The notes: generated by a model not told the origin, from the sequence alone. A stretch of DNA of 64,000 nucleotides from Enterobacter sp. RIT418 (GCF_003057745.1 NZ_QBJD02000020.1:16255-80254), one strand, 5' to 3'; positions 10,077-18,980 are shown, numbered from the stretch's first letter. Numbers and translations: made by a program.

Positions 10077-10973
10077 ATGACTCGCATCGTTTGTGTCGGC
10101 ATTACCGTGCTGGATCGCATCTGGTATCTCGATGATTTACCAAAGGAAGGTGGGAAATATGTCGCGAAAGACTATACGGAGGTGGGCGGCGGCCCGGCGG
10201 CAACTGCGGCGGTGGCGGCGGCTAAACTGGGCGCAAGCGTGGATTTTATTGGCCGCGTGGGGGACGATGAGACCGGCAGAAGGCTGCTCGCGGAGCTGGA
10301 ATCCCTGGGGGTGAACACCCGCTACACGCGCGTATTCAAAGGTGCCCGCTCGTCACAATCCGCGGTGCTGGTGGACGCAGGCGGAGAACGAGTGATTGCC
10401 AACTACCCCAGTCCCGATCTGCCCGCCGGGGCAGACTGGCTGCATGAAATCGACTTCTCCCAGTGGGATATTGTCTTAGCAGACGTGCGCTGGCATGACG
10501 GGGCAAAACAGGCATTTACCCTGGCCCGTCAGCAGGGCGTACCGACGTTGCTTGATGCGGATGTCACCCCGCAGGACATTGGGGATCTGATTGCCTTAAG
10601 CGATCACGCGGCGTTCTCCGCGCCCGGGCTACGGCGCCTTACGCAGCTGGATGAAACAGAAGAGGCGCTGAAAAGAGCACAAACGCTCACAAATGGACAT
10701 GTGTATGTCACGCAGGGACGAGACGGGTGCTTCTGGCTTGAAAACGGCGCGGTGTGTCATCAGCCCGGTTTTGAGGTCGACGTCGTTGATACCACCGGTG
10801 CGGGCGATGTTTTCCACGGCGCGCTGGCGGTCAGTCTGGGGCAGCAAACGCCCGCCGCCGACGCCGTGCGCTTTGCCAGCGCCGTTGCCGCCCTGAAATG
10901 CACAAGGCCCGGCGGACGCGCGGGGATACCTGACTGTGATCAAACCCGCTCTTTTTTGTCACTTTTTGTATAA
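10077..10973 (+). CDS. yihV: 6-deoxy-6-sulfofructose kinase YihV
   Basis: A PfkB-family sugar kinase of 298 residues that phosphorylates 6-deoxy-6-sulfofructose at C1. The N-terminal GGGPAATAAVAAAKLG motif and the C-terminal PfkB signature DTTGAGDVFHGAL, with the catalytic Asp, are both present, followed by the family-conserved end RAGIPDCDQTRSFLSLFV. The start at 10077 is preceded by AGAAGGA and matches the E. coli N-terminus; the upstream ATG at 10044 has no good ribosome site. csqR follows 34 bp downstream in the same direction. Confidence 0.94.
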   Translation: MTRIVCVGITVLDRIWYLDDLPKEGGKYVAKDYTEVGGGPAATAAVAAAKLGASVDFIGRVGDDETGRRLLAELESLGVNTRYTRVFKGARSSQSAVLVDAGGERVIANYPSPDLPAGADWLHEIDFSQWDIVLADVRWHDGAKQAFTLARQQGVPTLLDADVTPQDIGDLIALSDHAAFSAPGLRRLTQLDETEEALKRAQTLTNGHVYVTQGRDGCFWLENGAVCHQPGFEVDVVDTTGAGDVFHGALAVSLGQQTPAADAVRFASAVAALKCTRPGGRAGIPDCDQTRSFLSLFV

Positions 10974-11007
10974 AATGCGGGGCGTGATGGTTTTCAGAGG
11001 ACAGCCC

Positions 11008-11808
11008 ATGAGCCTTACCGAACTGACCGGTAACCCGCGTCACGATCAGCTGCTGACGCTGATTGCCGATCGTGGCTATATGAATATTGATGAACTGGCG
11101 CAGCTGCTGGACGTGTCGACGCAGACGGTGCGCCGGGATATTCGCAAGCTGAGCGAGCAGGGGCTGATCACGCGTCATCACGGCGGCGCGGGCAGGGCAT
11201 CCAGCGTGGTGAACACGGCATTTGAGCAGCGTGAGGTTTCACTGACCGAAGAGAAGCGGGCGATTGCCGAAGCGATTGCGGATTATATTCCCGATGGCTC
11301 AACCATTTTTATCACTATCGGGACGACCGTGGAGCACGTGGCCCGGGCGCTGCTGAACCACAACCATCTGCGCATCATCACCAACAGCCTGCGGGTGGCG
11401 CATATTCTTTATAAAAATCCGCGTTTCGAAGTGATGGTGCCCGGCGGCACGCTGCGCGCGCATAACGGCGGGATTATCGGCCCGGCGGCGACGGCCTTTG
11501 TGTCCGGCTTCCGGGCGGACTACCTCGTGACCAGCGTCGGGGCGATTGAACACGACGGCGCGATGATGGAATTTGACGTCAACGAAGCCAGCGTGGTGAA
11601 AACCATGATCGCCCACTCGCGCCACATTTTACTGGCGGCCGATCATACGAAATACCATGCCTCCGCGGCGGTTGAAATTGGTAACGTGGCGCAGGCCACC
11701 GCGCTCTTCACCGATGAACTGCCGGGCTCGGCGCTGCAAAATCACCTCAAATCCAGCAAGGTCGAAGTGGTTGAAGTCCATTCCGGAGAAGAACAGCAGG
11801 CGGGTTGA
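11008..11808 (+). CDS. csqR: DeoR-family repressor of sulfoquinovose genes, CsqR (YihW)
   Basis: A 266-residue DeoR/GlpR-type regulator. The N-terminal winged helix-turn-helix (about residues 6-60) contains IDELAQLLDVSTQTVRRDIRKL, followed by a sugar-phosphate-sensing isomerase-like domain with ITNSLRVAHIL and GAIEHDGAMMEFDVNE. In E. coli it represses the yih genes and responds to sulfoquinovose. The ATG at 11008 has AGAGGA before it and gives the E. coli N-terminus MSLTELTGNPRHDQLL; an upstream ATG at 10936 would overlap yihV. Confidence 0.94.
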   Translation: MSLTELTGNPRHDQLLTLIADRGYMNIDELAQLLDVSTQTVRRDIRKLSEQGLITRHHGGAGRASSVVNTAFEQREVSLTEEKRAIAEAIADYIPDGSTIFITIGTTVEHVARALLNHNHLRIITNSLRVAHILYKNPRFEVMVPGGTLRAHNGGIIGPAATAFVSGFRADYLVTSVGAIEHDGAMMEFDVNEASVVKTMIAHSRHILLAADHTKYHASAAVEIGNVAQATALFTDELPGSALQNHLKSSKVEVVEVHSGEEQQAG

Positions 11809-11816
11809 CCTACCTT

Positions 11817-11841
11817 TGGCCCGTTTTTTTCAGTCGGGCCT
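11817..11841 (+). terminator. Possible terminator after csqR
   Basis: GGCCCG ... CGGGCC inverted repeat around a T-rich loop with a short T-rich tail follows the csqR stop codon by a few bases. Weak but correctly placed. Confidence 0.4.
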
Positions 11842-11926
11842 TTCCTTTCTTTAAGCTGAATCTGGCGCATAGCCAAACCTTCTCTTTCCCGCTACAGTTA
11901 ATTTTCCACGGCGAAAGGAGATAAAC

Positions 11927-12526
11927 ATGCTTTATATCTTTGACTTAGGAAATGTCATCGTCGACATCGATTTTAACCGGGTACTGGGCGCATGGAGCGA
12001 TTTTAGCCGTGTTCCGCTGGCGACGTTAAAACAGAATTTCGCAATGAGTGACACCTTCCATCAGCACGAACGCGGTGAAATTAGCGATGAAGCGTTTGCA
12101 GAACGCTTCTGCCAGGAAATGGGGCTCTCGTTAAGCTACGAGCAGTTTTCCCACGGCTGGCAGGCGGTATTTGTCGCGATCCGCCCGGAAGTCATCGACA
12201 TTATGCAGAAACTGCGCGAACAGGGGCATCGGGTTGTGGTGCTGTCGAATACCAACCGCCTGCATACGACGTTCTGGCCTGACGAGTATCCCGAAGTCCG
12301 GGCGGCGGCGGATAAGATCTACCTCTCTCAGGAGATGGGGATGCGTAAACCCGAAGCGCGGATTTATCAGGCCGTACTCCAGGCTGAAGGATTTAGCGCG
12401 GCCGATGCGGTCTTTTTCGACGATAACGCCGATAATATAGAGGGAGCTAACCAGTTAGGTATCACGTCAATTCTGGTGACCGGGAAAGAGACGATACCGA
12501 ACTACTTTGCGAAGCAGCTATGCTAA
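11927..12526 (+). CDS. yihX: HAD-family alpha-D-glucose-1-phosphate phosphatase YihX
   Basis: A 199-residue haloacid dehalogenase phosphatase. Motif I is [10 protein letters not shown], motif II lies in VVLSNT, and motifs III/IV are KPEARIYQ and FFDDNADN. E. coli YihX releases glucose from glucose 1-phosphate. GAAAGGAG precedes the ATG. The 3' end overlaps the start of yihY by 7 bases, so the two are probably translated from one message. Confidence 0.95.
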   Translation: MLYIFDLGNVIVDIDFNRVLGAWSDFSRVPLATLKQNFAMSDTFHQHERGEISDEAFAERFCQEMGLSLSYEQFSHGWQAVFVAIRPEVIDIMQKLREQGHRVVVLSNTNRLHTTFWPDEYPEVRAAADKIYLSQEMGMRKPEARIYQAVLQAEGFSAADAVFFDDNADNIEGANQLGITSILVTGKETIPNYFAKQLC

Positions 12527-13401
12527 AAACCGTTCATCAAAAAGCCACGCACCACACTCGACCGCTGCGTGCGTGGCTGAAACTCCTCTGGCACCGTATT
12601 GACGAAGACAACATGACCACGCTGGCGGGGAACCTCGCCTACGTGTCGCTGCTTTCGCTGGTGCCGCTGGTGGCCGTTATCTTTGCGCTGTTTTCCGCCT
12701 TCCCGATGTTTGCGGACGTGAGCGTGCAGCTTCGCCACTTTGTTTTCGCGAATTTCATCCCCGCGACCGGCGACATCATCCAGAACTACATTGAGCAGTT
12801 TGTGGCCAACTCCAGCAAGATGACGGCGGTAGGTGCGTGCGGGCTTATCGTCACGGCGCTGCTGCTGATGTACGCCATTGATAGCGCGCTCAACACCATC
12901 TGGCGAAGTAAAAAAGCGCGGCCCAAGGTTTATTCGTTCGCCGTCTACTGGATGATTTTAACGCTCGGCCCGCTGCTGGCCGGGGCAAGCCTCGCCATCA
13001 GCTCGTACCTTCTTTCGCTGCGCTGGGCGAGCGATCTGAATACCGTGATCGACAACGTTCTGCGCATCTTCCCGCTGATTTTGTCGTGGCTCTCTTTCTG
13101 GCTGCTGTACAGCGTGGTACCAACCACGCGCGTGCCCAACCGCGATGCTGTGGTAGGGGCGCTGGTCGCGGCGCTGCTCTTTGAGCTGGGTAAAAAAGGC
13201 TTTGCCCTCTACATCACCATGTTCCCGTCCTACCAGCTGATTTACGGCGTGCTGGCGGTGATCCCCATTTTGTTTGTCTGGGTTTACTGGACGTGGTGTA
13301 TCGTCTTGCTTGGTGCAGAGATTACTGTCACTCTCGGCGTATACCGTGAACTCAAAAAAGCAGCAGAAGCTGAAAAACGACAAGAAGCAGACCAACCATG
13401 A
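12520..13401 (+). CDS. yihY: Inner-membrane protein YihY (BrkB/UPF0761 family)
   Basis: A 293-residue polytopic membrane protein with about six hydrophobic helices and the BrkB-family motif [15 protein letters not shown] near the N-terminus. An old proposal that it is RNase BN was wrong; its function is unknown. It overlaps yihX upstream by 7 bases and dtd downstream by the four bases ATGA, so all three look co-translated. The C-terminus is charged and cytoplasmic. Confidence 0.93.
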   Translation: MLKTVHQKATHHTRPLRAWLKLLWHRIDEDNMTTLAGNLAYVSLLSLVPLVAVIFALFSAFPMFADVSVQLRHFVFANFIPATGDIIQNYIEQFVANSSKMTAVGACGLIVTALLLMYAIDSALNTIWRSKKARPKVYSFAVYWMILTLGPLLAGASLAISSYLLSLRWASDLNTVIDNVLRIFPLILSWLSFWLLYSVVPTTRVPNRDAVVGALVAALLFELGKKGFALYITMFPSYQLIYGVLAVIPILFVWVYWTWCIVLLGAEITVTLGVYRELKKAAEAEKRQEADQP

Positions 13402-13835
13402 TTGCATTGATTCAGCGCGTAACCCGTGCCAGCGTCACCGTGGAGGGCGAGGTGACGGGTGAAATTGGCCCAGGACTTTTGGTGTTGTTAGGTGTCGAAA
13501 AGGATGACGACGAACAAAAGGCGAACCGCCTGTGCGAGCGCGTGCTGGGCTACCGCATCTTTAGCGATGCGGAAGGCAAGATGAACCTGAACGTTCAGCA
13601 GGCGGGCGGCAGCGTGCTGGTGGTGTCCCAGTTTACGCTGGCGGCGGATACCGAGCGCGGCATGCGGCCGAGTTTCTCCAAAGGCGCCGCGCCGGATCGC
13701 GCAGAAGCGCTTTACGACTATTTTGTTGAGCGCTGTCGCCAGCAGGAAATGAATACACAAACCGGACGATTCGCCGCGGATATGCAGGTATCGCTGGTGA
13801 ACGATGGCCCCGTGACGTTCTGGCTCCAGGTATGA
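13398..13835 (+). CDS. dtd: D-aminoacyl-tRNA deacylase
   Basis: A 145-residue DTD-fold enzyme that removes D-amino acids (and glycine from tRNA-Ala) after mischarging. Both family signatures are visible: SQFTLAADT in the middle and [11 protein letters not shown] with the cross-subunit Gly-Pro motif at the C-terminus. Start and stop overlap the neighbours as ATGA (yihY upstream at 13398, fabY downstream at 13832), so it sits in a tightly coupled operon. Confidence 0.97.
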   Translation: MIALIQRVTRASVTVEGEVTGEIGPGLLVLLGVEKDDDEQKANRLCERVLGYRIFSDAEGKMNLNVQQAGGSVLVVSQFTLAADTERGMRPSFSKGAAPDRAEALYDYFVERCRQQEMNTQTGRFAADMQVSLVNDGPVTFWLQV

Positions 13836-14821
13836 GCCAGCTGGCGGCGTGGCCGCGGGTAACAAGAGAGAGTACAGCTATGTATCACCTTCGAGTACCG
13901 CAAACGGAAGAAGAGTTAGAAGCGTATTACCAGTTCCGCTGGGAAATGCTGCGTAAGCCACTCCACCAGCCGAAAGGCTCGGAACGCGACGCCTGGGACG
14001 CCATGGCGCACCACCAGATGGTGGTGGATGAAGAGGGCAACCTCGTCGCCGTCGGTCGCCTGTACATCAATGGCGATAACGAAGCCTCGATTCGCTTTAT
14101 GGCGGTACACCCGTCCGTTCAGGATAAAGGGCTGGGCACGCTGATCGCCATGACGCTTGAGTCCGTCGCCCGCCAGGAAGGGGTTAAGCGCGTCACCTGT
14201 AGCGCCCGTGAAGACGCAATGGATTTTTTTGCCAAGCTGGGCTTCGTGAACCAGGGCGAAATCACCGCGCCGCAAACCACGCCGATTCGTCACTTTTTGA
14301 TGATCAAACCGATCGCCACCCTGGACGACATTCTTCACCGCGCCGACTGGTGCGGGCAGCTGCAGCAGGCCTGGTACCAGCACATTCCGCTGAGCGAGAA
14401 AATGGGCGTGCGCATCCAGCAGTACACCGGGCAAAAGTTCATTACCACCATGCCGGAAATCGGCAATCAGAACCCGCACCACACGCTGTTTGCCGGTAGC
14501 CTGTTCTCGCTGGCGACCCTCACCGGCTGGGGTCTGATCTGGCTGATGCTGCGCGAACGCCACCTTGGCGGCACCATCATCCTGGCGGATGCCCACATTC
14601 GCTACAGTGCGCCTATCAGCGGCAAGCCCAGCGCGGTGGCCGATCTCGGCGCGCTCGGCGGCGATCTTGACCGTCTGGCCCGCGGCCGCAAGGCACGCGT
14701 GCAGATGCAGGTTGAGCTGTTCGGCGATGAAACGCCGGGCGCGGTGTTTGAAGGCACCTACATCGTCCTTCCCGCGAAGCCCTTTGGCGCGTTTGAGGAA
14801 GGGGGGAATGAGGAGGAGTAA
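13832..14821 (+). CDS. fabY: Bifunctional GNAT/thioesterase-fold protein FabY (YiiD)
   Basis: A 329-residue protein with an N-terminal GNAT acetyltransferase domain (about 15-160; acetyl-CoA loop near [12 protein letters not shown]) and a C-terminal hot-dog thioesterase-like YiiD_C domain ([19 protein letters not shown]). E. coli YiiD was named FabY after evidence for a part in starting fatty acid synthesis; the reaction is not well defined. The start at 13832 overlaps the dtd stop and gives the same MSQL opening as E. coli. Confidence 0.92.
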   Translation: MSQLAAWPRVTRESTAMYHLRVPQTEEELEAYYQFRWEMLRKPLHQPKGSERDAWDAMAHHQMVVDEEGNLVAVGRLYINGDNEASIRFMAVHPSVQDKGLGTLIAMTLESVARQEGVKRVTCSAREDAMDFFAKLGFVNQGEITAPQTTPIRHFLMIKPIATLDDILHRADWCGQLQQAWYQHIPLSEKMGVRIQQYTGQKFITTMPEIGNQNPHHTLFAGSLFSLATLTGWGLIWLMLRERHLGGTIILADAHIRYSAPISGKPSAVADLGALGGDLDRLARGRKARVQMQVELFGDETPGAVFEGTYIVLPAKPFGAFEEGGNEEE

Positions 14822-14832
14822 TCTTCTCTTTG

Positions 14833-15750
14833 TTATCGCCGGGCGAGGTTAATCCGCCAGGCGATATCCCGCATAAGGTCACGTGCTGAGGGGCTAATTC
14901 CCCCAAGCTGGAAGAAGCCGTGGATGACTCCCAGCCATCGCTGGGCGGTACATGTTACGCCTTGCTCTGTCAGGCGCTGATGGAGCGCTTCGCCTTCATC
15001 GCAAAGCGGATCATACTCAGCGGTAATAATATGCACAGGCGGTAGGCCGTGAAAATCATCGCGCCACAGGGGGCTGGCTTCTGGGTGACGACGGCCTATC
15101 TTCGCAAGATACATCTCATAACCACTGAGCAGCGTATCACGGGTAATTACGTAATCTTTTCCATTCAGGGAATAACTTTCAAAACTCGCAGTGGCGTCAA
15201 GCATAGGATAGATAAGAATAAGTTGTGCAGGTTGCCAGAGCGCTTTTGCTTTGAGCCGCAGCGACGTTACCAGCGCCAGATGTCCTCCCGCACTGTCTCC
15301 GCAGAGCGTAATTTGATTTTTATCCACGCCTAGCTGGTCTGCATAATGCCAGACAAGATCTGCACCTTTCTCTGCATCATCGTGGGCGGCAGGGAAAGTA
15401 TGTTCGGGCGCAAGCCTGTACTGGACTGCTATAACGCGGCAATTGCCATAGCACGCCAGCTGACGAAGTTGATTATCGTGCGTTTCAAAACCGCCGCTGA
15501 CAAAGCAGCCGCCATGATAGTAGATGACAGCCGGTAGTGCCGTGGGGGCATTCAGAGGTGAAAAAACCTTAACGGTAAGATCTTCCAGTTTTAGCGTTTC
15601 CACTTTTACCCGCTGCTCGGTTTCTCCGGCAAGCGCTATACTGGCAACATACCCCGATCGTCGATCTTCTATGCTCATAAGGCGTGAAGAGGGCCGACCA
15701 GCAGTGATGAAATCCTCAACCAGGTTATAAATCCCTTTTTCCAGTGTCAT
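14833..15750 (-). CDS. Alpha/beta hydrolase, hormone-sensitive-lipase (Aes-like) family esterase
   Basis: A 305-residue esterase of the HSL family. The oxyanion motif HGG (about 79-81), nucleophile elbow GDSAGG with Ser153, and the later acid and His in AEYDPLCDEG and GVIHGFF give a complete catalytic set. The physiological substrate cannot be told. The ATG at 15750 matches the usual domain start; upstream codons to 15864 are open but look non-coding. It is convergent with fabY (11 bp between stops) and has no counterpart at this place in E. coli K-12. Codon use and GC are lower than in fabY, which suggests it was acquired. Confidence 0.85.
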   Translation of the reverse strand: MTLEKGIYNLVEDFITAGRPSSRLMSIEDRRSGYVASIALAGETEQRVKVETLKLEDLTVKVFSPLNAPTALPAVIYYHGGCFVSGGFETHDNQLRQLACYGNCRVIAVQYRLAPEHTFPAAHDDAEKGADLVWHYADQLGVDKNQITLCGDSAGGHLALVTSLRLKAKALWQPAQLILIYPMLDATASFESYSLNGKDYVITRDTLLSGYEMYLAKIGRRHPEASPLWRDDFHGLPPVHIITAEYDPLCDEGEALHQRLTEQGVTCTAQRWLGVIHGFFQLGGISPSARDLMRDIAWRINLARR

Positions 15751-16125
15751 AGTTTTGTTCTCATGCCTGTATAGATACACAGGTTTATAACGCTCTTTGT
15801 GGCAGATGAAAAGTGAGGGTGAGGATAAGGATTCAAAACTGGAAAGCGGCTCGCAAGATTTCATTCCCTGAAAATATTTACCGAGATTATTTAATATGAG
15901 CTGTTACAGCCTGTTGTATTATTTTTACGAGCCGCCTCGCATTTATTAAACGTTTCCCGTAACGCAGTGCTGTATCTTTATCCATAGAGGTATAATGGGC
16001 GCAGGAAAAATCAGCAATACAGGCTGTGAATAATATGTAGTGAAAGTGAAACGGTATGAACGCGGTATAAAGGTGTTGACGCACCGATATACCGCTAACC
16101 ACAAACAACTAATGAGGAGTTGATT
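15751..16125. other. Intergenic region with symE leader
   Basis: AT-rich 375-bp gap between the divergent esterase and symE-like genes. The half nearer symE carries the hairpin described at 16062-16095. I see no convincing protein gene, no LexA box matching CTGT-N8-ACAG, and no tRNA. Confidence 0.5.
16062..16095. promoter_or_regulatory. Structured leader hairpin before symE; candidate antisense-RNA site
   Basis: GCGGTATA (16062-16069) pairs with TATACCGC (16088-16095), and inner GGTG pairs with CACC, giving a long two-part hairpin 30 bp upstream of the SymE-like start. E. coli symE is controlled by the antisense RNA SymR over its 5' untranslated region. A similar RNA here is possible but I cannot place its promoter. 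Confidence 0.4.
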
Positions 16126-16581
16126 ATGGCTGCGAAGAATTCTATGCCAGAGCGGGCTATTGCCCAAACAGAAATTGCAGTATTTGAGAGTGATAACGAT
16201 ATTCGCGAGCCGGTGCACAAAAAAGATGCCCGTCGCCTCCATGGCAAGCGGACTGATGCCGCTTCTTTACATCCCAGAGCTGAAACGCCGGAGGACAGTT
16301 CGGCCTGTTGTGAACTCTATTCCCGGATGGACAGAAACTACCTTCCCCTTAGCGGGCAGTGGTTGTCGAACGCAGGTTTCATTGATGGCATGCCGGTGAA
16401 AATCCGTGTGATGAAGGATTGCATCGTGATCACGCCACAACATACACGCGAACTATGGGGTTGCCTGGAAGGTATGAGTATGGTGTATATAAATAAACAA
16501 AAAGTGGCTGACTGGTTGAAGACGTTTCCTGGGGCGCTGAATGATTTAGGTGATGTGCCAGTGATTAAGCGTGGTAATTGA
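16126..16581 (+). CDS. symE: SymE-like toxin of a type I addiction module
   Basis: The 151-residue product has the SymE-family core PLSGQWLSNAGFIDGMPVKI followed by RVMKDCIVITPQHTREL, an AbrB-like fold. In E. coli SymE is an SOS-induced protein that condenses nucleoids and degrades RNA, held down by antisense SymR. The ATG at 16126 has GAGGAG six bases before it; a TTG at 16120 is in frame but overlaps that site. The N-terminal 55 residues are basic, polar and longer than in E. coli SymE (113 aa). It abuts the CDI orphan array, a pairing often seen in enterobacteria. Confidence 0.85.
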   Translation: MAAKNSMPERAIAQTEIAVFESDNDIREPVHKKDARRLHGKRTDAASLHPRAETPEDSSACCELYSRMDRNYLPLSGQWLSNAGFIDGMPVKIRVMKDCIVITPQHTRELWGCLEGMSMVYINKQKVADWLKTFPGALNDLGDVPVIKRGN

Positions 16582-16595
16582 CACTTAAAAGAGAG

Positions 16596-16617
16596 ATCCC
16601 GGCTCAGTGGCCGGGAT
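16596..16617. terminator. Hairpin between symE and the CDI array
   Basis: ATCCCGG ... CCGGGAT inverted repeat between the convergent symE-like gene and the last immunity gene. No strong T-run follows on the plus strand; it could stop either transcript weakly. Confidence 0.45.
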
Positions 16618-16625
16618 TTGATGTG

Positions 16626-16871
16626 CTATCTTTTTTTTCTATGACTGTACCGTCGATAATGAATCCATCCACAACTAGACCCTGCAAGAAGTCCACAAAA
16701 GATACCTGATTTTATTGCTTTCATAAAATTAATATTTGAGAAGCTAAATTTTCCTGAATAAAATAACTCAGACCTAATTTGGACGAGTATAAACCATAAT
16801 GAGAAAACGAGCATTAGAGTGAAAATGAGATACAAGAAAGTAAGTAGAACCTTAAAAATATTATTCCTCAT
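16626..16871 (-). CDS. Small two-helix membrane protein, putative immunity of orphan CDI module 4
   Basis: Starting at ATG 16871 this encodes 81 residues with two hydrophobic helices (about 5-30 and 53-72) and a basic C-terminus RRYSHRKKR. The second helix carries a glycine pattern (GIFCGLLAGSSCGW) matched in the other three immunity candidates. The ribosome site is GGAGG followed by more G, part of a nine-G run. Because that run has nine rather than eight G, the preceding toxin frame reads straight into this gene; see the fusion entry at 16869-17135. Still expressible from its own ATG. Confidence 0.65.
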   Translation of the reverse strand: MRNNIFKVLLTFLYLIFTLMLVFSLWFILVQIRSELFYSGKFSFSNINFMKAIKSGIFCGLLAGSSCGWIHYRRYSHRKKR

Positions 16872-17338
16872 TCCCCCCCCCTCCGCGTACTTTTTAACCC
16901 ACTTACCTGCCTGATCATTCGAAAATTCATATGTGCCAGAGCCAAATATAATTCCAGTTGTGCCCGGTAAGGGATCTATTGGTAAAGGTTTTGATACTCC
17001 CATCCCAACATCAGTCCAGATCCAGTCTTTCCACGGTTTCATTGGATTAAAGACTTTATCAAATCGTCCCTGAATTAACTTTCCGACACCATAGCCTAAC
17101 CCTGATGCCGCTCCGCTGATTACCCCACCTTTCATCGGGTCATCTCCTGCTTCAGGTCATAACGGCCATACCATAGCGCTTCCCATTGCAGCAACGGCTG
17201 TTTCACACGAAACTGGGGTACTGCCGCTACAGGCTTCCTTAATCGCAGCCTGTTGTTCTTCCTGCCATTTCTCTACTGTTCCCGGTTTGTTCGCTTCAGC
17301 TGCTGCCAGCACATGCACCAGCGAGTTATTCTCAACAA
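16869..17338 (-). pseudogene. Orphan CdiA-type toxin tail, module 4, degraded
   Basis: Begins at a VENN motif (17325-17336) and reads SLVHVLAAAEANKPG..., then meets TGA at 17157-17159. Downstream in the same frame it continues as GDDPMKGGVISGAASGLGYG and ends in a tail (WTDVGMGVSKPLPIDPLPG) clearly related to the module-2 toxin (WVSMDMGISKPMLFDVRP). Compared with module 2 the middle segment of about 60-70 residues is missing. The end runs through a nine-G tract into the immunity gene in frame: the open frame from ATG 17135 to 16626 is an 88-residue toxin tail fused to the 81-residue membrane protein. There is no signal for independent secretion. Confidence 0.75.
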
Positions 17339-17360
17339 CAAAGTCATTAATCAGACATAG

Positions 17361-17867
17361 CTACCGACAAAAAACAATATTAATTCTTTTGGAATAAATA
17401 AAATAAGGTATCCATATAACAACACCAAATATTCCACTCACTAGTAATCTGATATTTCCTGAATCCAGCTGTACATCAAAAAGAATAGCCGGTAATACAG
17501 TAAGATAGAGAGCAACAATCAGTCCTGTTGCATAATAAGTGATCATGGCTTTTCGAGTTCCAATCTTGCGTCTAAAAAACAACCACGTTGCATAAAGGGA
17601 AACAATGAATCCACATATCAGAAACGCAAATGCCCCCATAGCGTAATAAGATAAAAAGCCAGTTCTATGGAAATAATTGAATGCGGTCATGGTGAAGCTG
17701 TAAAAATCAATAGCACTACCAATAACACCCAGGAGGAGCCCCAGAGCAGGAAGATATAATAGTCCATTAATTTTACTTAACTCCTCGTTTTCACAAACAT
17801 CACACAATCCAGACTCTTTGTTTGCTTCTAAACCTTTACATTTTATACATTCCATTTTTTGTTCCAT
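17361..17867 (-). CDS. Four-helix membrane protein with N-terminal zinc ribbon (DUF2569-like)
   Basis: 168 residues: a short Cys4 ribbon (CIKCKGLEANKESGLCDVC, CxxC-x12-CxxC) followed by four hydrophobic helices, opening with LLYLPALGLLLGVIG as in DUF2569 inner-membrane proteins. GGAAC before the ATG at 17855 makes that start also possible. It lies between the module-3 immunity gene and the module-4 VENN fragment, same strand, with low GC like the immunity genes. It may be an immunity or accessory protein for a lost toxin. Its function is not known to me. Confidence 0.7.
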   Translation of the reverse strand: MEQKMECIKCKGLEANKESGLCDVCENEELSKINGLLYLPALGLLLGVIGSAIDFYSFTMTAFNYFHRTGFLSYYAMGAFAFLICGFIVSLYATWLFFRRKIGTRKAMITYYATGLIVALYLTVLPAILFDVQLDSGNIRLLVSGIFGVVIWIPYFIYSKRINIVFCR

Positions 17868-17941
17868 CTTTCATTCATGGTGTGACGATCATGTTTGGTT
17901 TTCTAAACACCCCACCACATAGATGGGGATTATTACTAATT

Positions 17942-18214
17942 TCAATCAGGATCTGAAGGTGGGGGAGATTTTCGGGCTTTGCGTTCGTCCAGCCAGGCAA
18001 AAAACCATGTTCTTGAACCCGCAGCAAGCCCAACGATTCCGCTAATCACAAGTAAATCAGTAACATTTTTTTTAGTAAAAACAAAACCGCTTTCATACCA
18101 AATTCTAATCGCACAATCAGCAATAAAAGCAAACACTAAAAATGCCACGAAATAATACGCAGTACTTCCCAGAAACATCCATAAAGACGGTTTTGTCATT
18201 TTCTTAATCTTCAT
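17942..18214 (-). CDS. Small two-helix membrane protein, putative immunity of orphan CDI module 3
   Basis: 90 residues with two hydrophobic helices (about 12-35 and 52-72) and a charged, proline-rich tail. The start overlaps the toxin stop as ATGA (18211-18214), so it would be translated by coupling. The second helix has the pattern GIVGLAAGSRTWFF, comparable with the other immunity candidates in this island. The role as immunity is inferred from position and topology. Confidence 0.7.
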   Translation of the reverse strand: MKIKKMTKPSLWMFLGSTAYYFVAFLVFAFIADCAIRIWYESGFVFTKKNVTDLLVISGIVGLAAGSRTWFFAWLDERKARKSPPPSDPD

Positions 18215-18816
18215 TCCTTCTTCCCTGCATCTTTCACTTTGTTGCTGATAAATTCACCGCCAAAAGCACCAAAAATATCGTTAACTTCGCTTGAGAATGG
18301 ACCAAATTTTCCAAATGTACCACCTGACCATGCACTGAGTCCGGCTCCCGCGATAGCTGCGCCATTTGGTCCATCTGTAAATACTGCCCCGCCCATTGCA
18401 ATACCCGTATTTGCCCATATACCGCGGCCCGGAGCAAGTGTCCCCATAGTGAATGAGGTGGCACTTCCCAGGTAATCCCACGATTTACCTTCATTTCCCG
18501 GCTTGCTCAGATCATAGTATTGATAGCCACCGTTAGCTGTCAGACCAAGAACTCCACCACCAATAACCTTACCCGCCGTTGCTGCCGGACCCAGATACCA
18601 AGCCCCGGCAATCATCACACCATCCTGATAACCTTCCACAATAGCCTTCGTGATATTCGCCCCTTCCGGTAAATCACCTTTGGCTATTTTATCCAGCCCG
18701 GCCTGTTTCTCTTCAGCCGACAGCCCGTTAGTTTCTGCGTAATGATTCCACGAGGCTGCTGCCTGTCCGTAACTCATCATTCGTGACGGCAGACTCAGCG
18801 CATTATTCTCAACCAC
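18211..18816 (-). pseudogene. Orphan CdiA-type toxin tail, module 3 (VENN onward)
   Basis: Starts exactly at a VVENN motif (18802-18816, possible GTG) and encodes 197 residues after it. The tail is glycine/alanine-rich with hydrophobic stretches (for example GPAATAGKVIGGGVLGLTAN and GIAMGGAVFTDG) and ends in NKVKDAGKKE. No catalytic motif is visible. Upstream, the pre-toxin region is shortened and frameshifted. It lacks the secretion and filament parts of CdiA, so it can act only after recombination onto cdiA or as a silent cassette. Confidence 0.75.
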
Positions 18817-18980
18817 CGTCTTCCCGGCCTGCGCCCCCGCAATGGCGCTTGCCGTGCCGTCTTCTGCATCCCCGCCCGCACAGCATTGGCCACCATGTGG
18901 GTGGCAGCTTTTTTCTACCTCATTACCTCTTTCTTCAGTTCCATCCGGTGCTTGATATTCTCCTCAACATACGGTGCGGT
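18817..18980 (-). pseudogene. Degraded pre-toxin remnant upstream of orphan module 3
   Basis: In minus-strand translation it still reads TAPYVEENIKHRMELKKEV then a stop, then KKAATHMVANAVRAGMQ, then (after a frame change) DGTASAIAGAQAGKT before VENN. These match the cdiA pre-toxin segments APYVAEIIGHRMGLEKK, KAAAHAVANAVLAAMQ and DGTASAIAGAQAGKT. A deletion of about 70 residues joins VANAV...MQ to DGTASA. Confidence 0.7.

Noticed and set aside
15887..16242. Minus-strand frames of 73 and 98 residues upstream of symE
   Set aside because: No ribosome site, no family features; they cross the symE leader and coding region.
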